Assembly: GCA_004369085.1 (NCBI GenBank)
Contig: ML210196.1
Coordinates: 62,001-126,000 of the forward strand
Length of the DNA stretch: 64,000 nucleotides
Origin: Coprinopsis marcescibilis
Lineage: Eukaryota; Basidiomycota; Agaricomycetes; Agaricales; Psathyrellaceae
Direction: 5' to 3'
A program made the position numbers and the translations under genes. This document shows, piece by piece, positions 22,795 to 32,289 of the stretch; positions within the stretch are counted from its first letter, which is position 1; every line of letters starts with the position of its first letter. The notes beneath the pieces are model-generated. The model saw only the letters and a list, made by a program, of their open reading frames with translations, ran no database searches and was not told the DNA's origin.

Positions 22795-24560
22795 TCAGCC
22801 ATCTGAGCCATTCCAAGAGCCTCCCTCAGAATTTACGTCTTGGGGGTGCGCCTCATGTACCCAGTCCCAATCTACATGCCCATCTCCAAGTACCTGTACA
22901 AAGCGCCTATAATCTCCGTCTGACACGTTATAGCACCTGCGCAGCCCTAAATAGCCAATAGGTCTATTGAGACTGATCCTCATCTTCAGGAAATCCAACA
23001 GATCGTCAATGGACATCATGTCATCATCCCCAGTAAAGTCCGTCTCTGTCACGGAAATGTGTCGCAAGCTCGGGAGGTAGGTTGGAGTAGTCTCGGATCC
23101 CGCCGCACCCTCTTTGTTCCATCTCGGGTCTGCTGCCATGTATTCCACGAAAGTCTTTGTCGCATACTCCCCTCGTAGATAGATAGATTCCAACTCCTCC
23201 AACTGACCGAGAGCGGAAAACTCTGTCTTCAATAGTGGAACTTGAACATGAAGATGCCGAAGGTGCTCGAAAGGCAGAATGCGGAGAAGAGGTTCTCGAA
23301 TGTTGAACGATATCTTTAAGTTCGGGGGGATGATGTCGCTTTGGCCCTCATTTAGTGTCTTGAACCAACCCTGAATGACCTCCGGGCTGCCTATGTCCGC
23401 CCCGATTTTGCACGTTTGAAATGTAGGGGCAGAGTCAGAGGGGGAAGACGGTTGCCACAAGGATTTGAGGGCGCTTCCAAGCTCGGATGCTTGTTGTAAC
23501 AATCTGCCCTCCGACTCCGTAACTGAGACTTCGCCGTTGAGCTCAAGGGTGGTAACTGAGGGAAGTGTAAGATGGTTGAGGAGAGTGACGATATTGAGCA
23601 AATCGCTGGTTAATGTCAAATCTTGAAGTAGGGGAAGGGTAATTGGCTTCGATTTAAGGCGGGCGAAGTCGAGGAATGTTATGTTGAGGTTGAGGTGTAC
23701 TAGTTTCCCCATATTACTCAGTCCTTGCAAGAGCCCTTGAGCAGAGGGCAGAGTACTGGGTGTGTCGTCTTGACTATAACCTTCCGCTAGATATTGAAAG
23801 CGGTTTAGGCTTGCGAAGATGGGGGAAGTCCAGGAGAACTGGCACCCTCTTACGGAGAACTCTCGCAAGTTGGGCGCACCTCCTTCATCCAGCAGTTGCT
23901 CGGGAATCTTGAGCAGATTATGTGGGTCGCAATGGTCGATCCGAAGGTCACGAAGAGTTGGGGCCACTGGCTTAAGCGGCGTCGTCAGGATTGCGTCCAG
24001 AATGTTGGAGTCACTGCTTGTTAGGCGGAGTGTTTTCAGGCGATGCATCTCCTTCACCAAGATGTCATGAAGCGCTTTCTTGCTTGCGGCAGTGTCGGAG
24101 AAAGTGCACCACGCCTCCACCGAAATTGGGACCTGTTTGGAGCGTTCCACCATCATCTGGGTCAACGGTGTACCGGTGAGGTATATCTCTGTCCATAGCT
24201 CGGGGCAGGCGATAGCCACAGCCCTCCAGTGGCGCGAGACGTGCGTTACGCGGAACCAAGGCAGGTCTCGCTTTGTGGTCCAGGCGTATCCCTTCCAGGG
24301 CTCGTGCTGCGCGCAGAAGGCGAAGATCCTACAAAGAATCTCCCCGGGCATCTGCGATATATCAGAGAGTGCATTTCGCTGGCTCCATAAGTCTCGAATC
24401 CCCCCTTCTAATTCAGCGATGCGGTCTTCGATGGCTCTGCGCAACTCCGCTCGGCGCAATCGATCTGAAGCAATGTCAATGAGTATCACGGTGTAAGATC
24501 GGTATAGAACTAACCTTCTGGTATCTCAGCGCTAAGCTCTCCCTTTATCGTACCAGCCAT
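22795..24560 (-). CDS. F-box protein with LRR-like region
   Basis: Two exons, 24560-24515 and 24464-22795, joined at phase 1; 571 residues. The short first exon supplies the ATG (MAGTIKGELSAEIPE). It is followed by a coiled-coil-like segment (ELRRAIEDRIAELEGGIRDL) and the F-box: LSDISQMPGEILCRIFAFC, then WFRVTHVSRHWRAVAI and CPELWTEIYL. This arrangement, coiled coil then F-box, is standard in Agaricomycete F-box families. The remainder has leucine-rich segments and ends in an acidic, His-containing tail. Predicted SCF substrate receptor; the substrate is unknown. Confidence 0.88.
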
Positions 24561-26052
24561 CGTTGAGGTGTAGAAACAGCAGACAGAGGACGACGATGGG
24601 CGCTCACTAAACCCCACATGTTATGGCTTTGTGACTAATCTTGGAACCCCACACATCATTCGTCGACCGACAACACCTAAACCAGCGCTTCCAAGCTTCA
24701 TCAGTATGACGGTATCTGCCTTGCATGGAATTTTTACCTAGTCATATTTATGATCGACACGGTGTCAATCCAACCCAATATACTCCCGGTACATAATAGT
24801 AGAGGAATTCATATTATTAAGCGCGAATCTTGAGAGCGTTAAGGTGCGCTCTGAAACAGATAGGGTAATGTCCCAGCTTTTAGTGTTTCTCCTGCGCCCT
24901 GTCCCATTACAAAACAGATACTTCAAACTTGAAAGGACGTCTTTGACGCATTACAAATCATTTTCCATTGAAATTTAACGTTTAACACTTTCGCAGCTCC
25001 TGTTCGCCTCTGCTCAAGGTACCGAATCTCTAACAATCCACAAGTCATTGACGCACACATTTCCTGTCCTTCATAAGAATCCAAAAAAGATCTCAAGAAG
25101 GCATGATCTCGGCCGTCGCCATGTAGCCCAGGAACGCATTGCTACTAGTGGAGATTTTAATGTCTTCACGAGGATATTCCGTCCAATTTAACTCCTCCAA
25201 CCGCCAAGCTAGAGAGCCCTAGAAGACTTTATGAGTTCTCGGACAGTAATAGACGCCGAAATGTCACGTTTCTGGACGCCCCACCTGATGCATCCCCTTT
25301 ACAGCATTCTCAAGTCATTTTAGGAACCTTGTGGGGAATCGCAAGGCTTCCATTTCGGAGGGGCCACATTGTCTCCATCAAATATTTGAATGTAGGCCTT
25401 TATTGGGCGGACTTACCTAGTAGGCTAGATCCGAGATCGAGGCGTTTCCCGAGACTCGTATGCATCATGTTGTGCAGTCTTTGCAAAGAGTCTCGACGCG
25501 CACGAGACTCCCCAAGAAAAAGAAGACGACCTGAAATTTGAGGCTGAAAGGGCTGTACCTTTCACCGAGTTTTGAAGAGTTTTGAACCTTTTACTATGCT
25601 GTGTGTCACATTGTGCTTCTTTTTTTTAAGACATTCCGTATGTGCTTAGCTGACTTCTGGACGAGGGCCACAGGCCAGATTGAAGAGGACAAGACGCCTA
25701 ATATTGAAGCCCAGACTCCAGTAGATATTATGGCCTCTGTACACTAACCATGGATGACGGTATAGATCGCGTGGTTTGTCTTGGTTCGATTTTCTGGGCT
25801 TCAATTGTTCTCCATTCCATCAACCAATTTTGCCGACAAAATCGAAATTTGCTACCACTCGCCTACACGTTCCGTCTTATGACCCCTTTTATTGCCGTTC
25901 TCTCTACCAATGAACGCATCGTGACCGCCAAGGGCATTTTTGAATCTTGTGGTACGAGGAAGTATACTATATAAAGATGGCGGATGGCACCGACTCTTGT
26001 GGACTCCCATTTCTTCATTTCTACCCGCTTTACCACCCCACCTCATATCACC
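24561..26052. other. Intergenic, promoter side of secreted-protein gene
   Basis: No supportable ORF or repeat. The 3' end carries the TATA box of the secreted-protein gene at 25968-25975. Confidence 0.45.
25968..25975 (+). promoter_or_regulatory. TATA box of the secreted Cys-rich protein gene
   Basis: TATATAAA located 78 bp upstream of the ATG at 26053, a normal distance for a fungal TATA promoter. Suggests a strongly regulated gene (inference). Confidence 0.7.
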
Positions 26053-26434
26053 ATGAAGCTCGTCTCACTCTTCGCACTCGTCCTGGGTGCCGTCTATACT
26101 CAAGCCGCCCTCAACGGACCCTGCACGGTCGCCAAGGCGGGTTATCACCCTGGTGCTTGCCTTAGGACTGCCGACTGCGACGCTGGTGGAGGCCAACATT
26201 TTGCTGGCTACTGCCCCAACGATCCGACCAACGTTCGATGCTGCATCAAGTCTTGTGGAGACTTTGGTGCTTCTATCTGCCGTCCTGTTTCGGACTGCCC
26301 AAGTGGAAGGACCAAGAGCGGTGGGTTCCATTTCCACAGTAGTCTCAGACTCGAGTTATCCAAGCGATCCTGACTTGGTGTGACTCGCAGGTCTTTGCCC
26401 TGGCCCTGCTTCCGTCAAGTGCTGCCTACTATAG
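26053..26434 (+). CDS. Small secreted cysteine-rich protein with duplicated six-Cys module
   Basis: Two exons, 26053-26320 and 26391-26434, joined at phase 1; 103 residues. A typical signal peptide (MKLVSLFALVLGAVYTQAA) precedes a mature part of about 84 residues with 12 cysteines. The cysteines form two tandem copies of the same pattern: C-x10-C-x5-C-x11-C-x8-CC and C-x7-C-x5-C-x9-C-x7-CC. Modules with this spacing occur, to my knowledge, in fungal small secreted proteins and at the N-terminus of some fungal lytic enzymes; here they stand alone. Likely extracellular and disulfide-bonded. Role (effector-like, antimicrobial, wall-binding) unknown. The second module is completed only by the last short exon. 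Confidence 0.85.
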
Positions 26435-27877
26435 CCTGCGATGCACATAGAGTACACAAATGATACATTCATCGTAAAATGGACGTTGCAGTGACGGTTG
26501 CACCGGAATGTCGGAAAAATATTGTTGTGGTGATTCGGTCGCTAATTTACAGCCATATGTATCTCGCGCGCTAAACCTACAATATTATGTACTCGAAAGC
26601 AGAATAAGAGTGAAGTGTATGTAACGAAACATATCAATATCAATGATAGACATGTAATCATGTGTGGGTGATGTTTGACATATTCTGTAGTGCAGGCTCA
26701 TAGAGCGCTAAAGAGGGCTTGCTTATAGCCATGCGTTAAGTGACACCATGCGTTCTACCTCGACTCTGTCGCTAAAATTGGCGATTGAGGGGCTACTTGG
26801 CGAGTACTCGGTAATGGTACCCGCACATGGTAGTACATACATTACAACTTCCCATCAGTCAAACTCCATGACCGTTAACACTCGGAATACGAACGGAGAT
26901 ATGACTCAAGTGTGACATGAGAAAACCCTTCCTTTCTTCTCAAAACAATAAGGAATGACTGTATCAGAGGTAATTAGAGTCACTCAATGACTGTGTCGAA
27001 TATCGCTGCACTGAAGTCTGATAAGTAAATGTCGTGGTCCTGGCTGCGCTTCTGCACACTTAATCTAGCCAAACGAGGGGGCTTGCTGCGAAGGACTGAC
27101 TCGGCCCCCAGAAAATAATCCCGACACGGTCTTAAGACTTAGACGCGCGCCCACGGAACGCTTCAATGTTCAACACCCCTTCGCATGAGAGTCTTTATGA
27201 CTCGTGTCTTGAAGTCCTCGCAAGGAGGTAGCCTTACTCCGACGTACTATGATATGAATATACTGTTCTTTTATTCTTTCGTTGTCCCTTTTGAAGCAGC
27301 TAATCGACCGACTTCCATATGCCTGTTTTTGACCGAATGCGGTGCTCGGCGAACTTTGATCGCAATCCTACTGTGGCGCAAGACGCCATCATTCAAGTTG
27401 CGCCTGGCATGCTTCAAATCCTTACACTTGAAGGGCATCCCATGCTACCTAGCCATTGCCAGTACCAAATTGCGATAAAATTTTACGACTTTTGGAGTGC
27501 ATGCCGCAGTTAGTGGGTTGCAGAATCTTTGTGGTGATATGTTACACACTTATCTCGCAGCGGACGAGGTCCGAGTCCGAAAAGCTATACCACGTGTCGC
27601 ATAATTGGATGTGATGGGGATCTTCGAAATCATGTCCCAAGGGTGGAAATCGAAACGAAGCCGGCATATTACTCCTGTGTTGGGTATTTGTGGGCAGCTC
27701 TATGTACAGTAGTACTTGAAAAAAAGTACAAGTCCTGATAATCGGTGTCTATTCACAGCTAGTCGCGCATATGGTTAGCCAGGATGAAAATTCATATAAA
27801 TTGGAGCTGCTTGAGCATAGATATCCCTACAAACAATTTCTCCTCTCCTCCTCACAGTGACCCACTACTAGCGCAAT
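26435..27877. other. Intergenic
   Basis: 1.4 kb with several small open frames, none resembling a protein. The TATA box of the next gene is at 27795-27800. Confidence 0.45.
27795..27800 (+). promoter_or_regulatory. TATA box of the HMG-like gene
   Basis: TATAAA 78 bp upstream of the ATG at 27878, followed by a pyrimidine-rich stretch typical of fungal transcription starts. Confidence 0.6.
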
Positions 27878-28755
27878 ATGTCTACACGGAGCTTTGCACG
27901 ACAAACTGCAGACCAATGGCTCAAGGAGCCCGAAGAAACTCGAGAGGGCTACGGGGAAAGGGCACGTCGTAATGCGGCAGAGCGCCATACACCATACCAC
28001 CAACAATACCTTCGCCAAACCGCACAACGAGAAGGAGCTGTGGTTGATTCTTTCTCGGGTAACATTCCAACGTCGCAGAGCTATGCCTCACACGACCATT
28101 ACACAACGGTGATTTTCTAGCTCGGAACTTGGTGTCTTCGGCCAGAACATTGACGAACCAATCTTCTTGCTTAGCAGAGACAGCCTTCGCAAGCCGTGTA
28201 TACGATTCGTCATCCTGGATACATGGGGCAGGTGAGTTGGAAATCTTATCCCTGATACTCCGATGGCTCACCACTAGACTTGCACAGGGAGAATCCAATG
28301 CTTCTCGCTGCCAACAGCTTAGTTTCACCCCTCCCTCCTCCTCATTTGGTACTCAGCCTCCTTCACACGCAACGTATGGGTATGGGGTGTATCCCAGCAC
28401 AGAGCCCTTCCAGCAACATCGCACAGGCGGCCAAGGGCTAACCAACCAATATCCGTACACCGGATATCCGGCACTATCCACAGTTGACGGGGATCCCTTT
28501 GTGGCCTCGACCACGCATACACCGTCGCAGGCTCTCAGTCAAGGTCAATCACTCACGAACCGAACGAATTCTGGCGGCAGAGGTCATCGCGGCCTATCGG
28601 AATTCGAAGGGACTTTCAGTGCTATGCCGGAAGAGTTTGTCCAAGGGTCTTCTGAAGCAGCCGCAGATGCTCAATGGGAAGCTTGGGTATCCTCGATGAG
28701 CTCCGAGGAAATGGAAGAGCTGCGTACCCACATGGAGCTGTTTCCAAGAACTTAG
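27878..28755 (+). CDS. Possible HMG-box-derived protein, box truncated at the N-terminus
   Basis: Two exons, 27878-28058 and 28121-28755, joined at phase 1; 271 residues. Residues about 5-47 read ARQTADQWLKEP..TR..Y..RAR....H.PYHQQY. They match the last two helices of fungal HMG boxes (W-x-x-EP-x-E...Y...A......H...Y). The first helix (usual RPPNAF start) is missing, and I find no upstream exon for it. The rest is Gln/Ser/Gly/Tyr-rich and ends in an acidic segment (FSAMPEEFVQGSSEAAADA...), as in transcription activators. Role as a transcription factor is inference. A GTGAGT at 28228 looks like a donor, but no acceptor keeps the downstream frame, so exon 2 is kept whole. Confidence 0.5.
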
Positions 28756-29328
28756 AAACAACTACCAGTAGGCGTTTAAATTTACTTGCATAGCCTGAGC
28801 ATCTTGATTTCTCCCTGTTGCTCAGGATCATTTGCTTGTATAAGTTTGAGGCTCTTCACAGCTCCATTAACTATATTCACAGTCTATACACACAACCTAT
28901 GCTTGCTTTCATTGTATCTTTATGGGTATATATTTTCCCCTTGGCCCTTTCACCACATCATCAGGTTTAAGCTCAGATCTTTCACTATATTCCCGCTTGT
29001 ATCATATTGCCATTTAATGTAGACTCTATACTGTCTCTCCCGGCTCCAGTGGATTCCAGTGATATGTATGCTGCGGCTTCGCTAATCAAACTGTCAGTGC
29101 AACTGGTGCACAATAAGCGCTCATGCTCTTCAACTTTGCCACTGTGCAAAAGACATCGAAAGAGAGCATTGTTGTTGTTTATTGTTTCTCTACCACAGCG
29201 GTTCCAAGAGGCGGTCAGCAGAGTGGTTCTCCACCCGCCAGTCTGAGGGGTTTTTCATGAAGCAGTGTTCCTCCAGCCCCAGGTTGAACCGGTTTACGCG
29301 ACAGTTTGAGATTGAATCTTTCCATTGG
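28756..29328. other. Intergenic, left flank of the transposon
   Basis: No supportable gene. Ends with the left copy of the CATTGG target-site duplication. Confidence 0.5.
29323..29328. repeat. Target-site duplication, left (CATTGG)
   Basis: Six bases directly abutting the left terminal inverted repeat. An identical hexamer abuts the right repeat at 35052-35057. Confidence 0.92.
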
Positions 29329-29506
29329 TACGGTGTTCGAGAAGGACATGGTTTGTTTTCGCGCGCGAGCACCCTCCACAGCCACGAGTGGCTGTGACTT
29401 TGATGGCTGCGGCGCCTTACAGTTGATGCTCGATATTCGTTATCTTCCTGCGTCCTATGAATTAGGACACTCGATATGCAAGCAATTTGAGATACCCTAC
29501 CATATA
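29329..29506 (+). repeat. Left terminal inverted repeat, 178 bp
   Basis: Begins TACGGTGTTCGAGAAGG and ends ...CTACCATATA. Contains a perfect internal palindrome of nine-base arms, CACAGCCAC-GA-GTGGCTGTG, a possible transposase-binding site (inference). Confidence 0.93.
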
Positions 29507-29635
29507 TATAATGACTATGTATAAAGAAGACCCAAATTAAAATTGATCTACTTCACAAAATGCGATCCCCAGATGCCACTGTCCCATTGCGCGGCAGTAT
29601 ACTAGGCTACTAGTAGGAGTACTACATACTCGGGA

Positions 29636-31280
29636 CTACGCATACTCAGCCTCCTCAACCTCATCCAAACGAGAAAGATGCAAGGATACCATGTCCGTAA
29701 ATATTGCCCATCCGTTGGCTGGAACTAACTCCGGAGTCCCTATAGCCTGATACAGATCAGTGTACAGGGTAACCTCTTCCTCAGTACCAAACCGGAAGAG
29801 TGCTGGGTCGTCATACTCTGCGGAAAGCCAATCAAGATCTGTTGCAGGAACCGAAATAAGCATATTCTTCCCGCCATACTCTTCAGGAGACTCGAAAAGA
29901 TCAATCCTTCGTGCACCTGATGGCAAGAGAATCTTCTTCTGCTTTCGGATGCGGTGGTACTTGTTTTCCTCAAGAAGTGCATCCAACCGAACCTGGACTA
30001 TCTTGGCCCAGACCCAGCGAGCAAGTCCACTATAAATTTGCACCTGTGTTAGCCATATCATCTAAAATTTGGTGTCAAGGGAAGAGCTTACGCATGAAAA
30101 TCATCGTGAGGGTTGAACCCAGCGTCACCTTGGCCAATGCGATAGGTGTGAAGGATATTTGTCAAGTCCCTGGAGTAGAGTGGACGCCATGCTCGCTCTC
30201 TAGTAATGTTCTTAGTTGACTTCACAGCTGCATGAGAGGGAATTTCAGCCTCCGAAATAAATGGCTGGTACTTTGCACTAGTTTGAAATGAGTGCGTACC
30301 AAAGTGGGAATCATAATCAACTTACCGAAGAGCTCTAACCAGAGATATAAGCTTCCCAACCTCAGATCCCTTGTCACTGGTGGTGGTAAGCGGGATTCCT
30401 GGTTCAAGTTAATCAGCTCACTAGAGTACAAGAATGCAAGTAGAAGCCATCACAGTACCTCCAAGCTTTTGAGCAATTCTAAGATACACTGCCGGAGGCA
30501 GCATACTATCCCGTGCATTTGGAACTGCAATTAATGCGAGTTCCATGCGGCTGAACTTGTCGTTCACTCCGTAGATACCAATGCCCATCTGAAGTAAGAT
30601 CTTCTTGTGCCCATCGAAGCATTGCTCCTCGTTTGGGCCTGCAGATGTAAGGCCACTGGAATGAACCTTACGAGTGGCTGGGTGACGAGACTTGGCAGTA
30701 TCTGGGTTATCAAGTTGGCGATAACGCATAATAAAATCTCTGAACAATGTAAGCAGTATCAGAGATGCGAATGAGATGTACAGGGATATAAAGACACACA
30801 TACCGATTTACATGAGTCCCTTGCAAGGCAAGCTTCTCCTGAATTGACCGACACCCCCAGCGTCCAAGAGGATCATCTTCGGTGACCTTCAGAATTTCCA
30901 TCCCTTTCTCGATGTCGGACAGAGCAGACTTTCGGACTGTTTTGACATCACACTTCTTCATGATCTTCTTTATGCTTGACAAGCTAGTGTAAAGAAGCCG
31001 TCAGATAAGTAGTGAGAGCTTAAAAGAGCTGTTCCCATGCCATACCTGACTTCTACACCGAGATCTCTCAGAATTATACCGGGAATATTTTTCTGGAGTA
31101 CTCCTTTGTTAACATAGTCCTGAAGACGGTCAGGAAGATCAGGGATGTCTTCGACTGTAGCAAAGAAAGAAAGATGGCGTTTAGAAGATAGGGCTCGGGA
31201 CATAGCAAATTGACACCTACGGATTGGGCGCTTGTTCCACTGGTTATGGCCAGTGGGATTTTCACAGTGGTTCGGGCCAT
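29636..31280 (-). CDS. DDE integrase-type transposase
   Basis: Seven exons: 31280-31217, 31154-31046, 30983-30804, 30739-30459, 30398-30326, 30277-30092, 30029-29636; phases close to give an intact 428-residue protein. The N-terminal 115 residues look helical and DNA-binding, with the segment GCRSIQEKLALQGTHVNR as in IS3/integrase helix-turn-helix regions. The integrase core follows: FDGHKK (D160), ...IYGVNDKFSR, TSDKGSE (D220), then H..VKSTKNITRERAW (E263), a full D-D-E set. The C-terminal part (GLARWVWAKIVQVRLD ... ILLPSGARRIDLF ... PEEYGG) matches the integrase core family widespread in Agaricomycetes. The usual WH before the first Asp is replaced by EEQC. Expected to excise and insert this element via the TIRs. 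Confidence 0.88.
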
Positions 31281-31368
31281 GATGGTATAGAAAAGGAGGC
31301 AGAATGGGACGAGTGGGTAAGAAGATTAACTTGCTTGAGTTGTTCTGTTATTGAAAAAATATCCTCAG

Positions 31369-31375
31369 CTTTTAT
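31369..31375 (-). promoter_or_regulatory. TATA box of the transposase gene
   Basis: TATAAAA on the minus strand about 90 bp upstream of the transposase ATG at 31280. Confidence 0.65.
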
Positions 31376-31761
31376 ACTCACAATAGAGCTGGCAATGAAA
31401 CCGGTAATTTGAGAGATGTTGCAATTGCCAATGCGGCATCTTGGACCTTGGTATGCCCATGGACTCGCTAAAGAGTTGGTCCAGGGTTTGGGCATCTGCA
31501 TGCCTTCTTCTGCGTTTCAAGTAGCAAAGTCGTTGATGATATGCAGGATTATGATATTTAGACGCGCACAAGGCATCAATTTGCACAATGGACTGATGCA
31601 AAAGCAGTGCGTTTCGGCACGCCCTAACCTACCCCTGTATATATGTTATACTCAGTGCATGTTGTTCCGAGGCTTTATGATGACACATGCTGGGGTTTTG
31701 AATGCCTTGCGCACGGGAGAATAGAGGGCATGCGCTAATTTCCCGATCCCGGGGTAAGCGT

Positions 31762-31885
31762 GTCGGGACGCTGAGAACGCCTCAAGGCATAATTCCGACG
31801 CTTAGAGCACTTTATGGTATTACTGGAGCTCACTGAAAGCCTGAGACCCGCTGGGGCACAAAACAGCAAGGAGGAGCACTAACCT
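31762..31885. repeat. Internal direct repeat, copy 1
   Basis: Shares the block TCGGGACGCTGAxAAxGCCTC and, further on, CTGGGGC...CAAGGA.GAG.GCTAA with 31979-32062. Non-coding; a possible regulatory or transposase-binding repeat (inference). Confidence 0.65.
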
Positions 31886-31978
31886 CCGGATTCCAAGACC
31901 CACACAATTTGCACACAATGCGCACAAAAGAATGGAGAGGACGCTTCAATTTATGGATTCGGGAGTAGATATTAACAA

Positions 31979-32062
31979 TCGGGACGCTGAAAATGCCTCA
32001 AGGCCTAATTACAGCTCGCGAAAACTCACTGGGGCGGGAATCGGCAAGGATGAGTGCTAATT
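31979..32062. repeat. Internal direct repeat, copy 2
   Basis: Second copy of the repeat at 31762-31885, shorter because of small deletions, in the same orientation. Confidence 0.65.
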
Positions 32063-32205
32063 GTCGCAGTTGGAGACTTGCAATGAGTCACACAGAGCAT
32101 GCAGCCCGCCTGAATTTCAAAGTTGGTATCTGGAGCCGGGTTCCGGAACATGCTCACACCATGTAAGCCTCAGAGCTCTGTGTACTTAGCCACGCACAGA
32201 ATATG

Positions 32206-32211
32206 TATAAA
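32206..32211 (+). promoter_or_regulatory. TATA box of the alpha-kinase gene
   Basis: TATAAA 84 bp upstream of the alpha-kinase ATG at 32290. Confidence 0.65.
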
Positions 32212-32289
32212 GTCTACAGAGAGAATACAACAGTTTCGCACCCCCATAATCACGTTCTTCTCAATACTTCTCAAGCTTCCATCATCATC

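Larger units (their letters stand above)
31281..32289. other. Divergent promoter region inside the transposon
   Basis: About 1 kb between the two cargo genes, with no ORF of its own. It holds TATA boxes for both genes and a diverged direct repeat (31762-31885 and 31979-32062). Confidence 0.6.

Noticed and set aside
28228..28330. Second intron in the HMG-like gene starting at GTGAGT
   Set aside because: No acceptor in range restores the downstream frame that carries the Gln/Ser-rich and acidic C-terminus.
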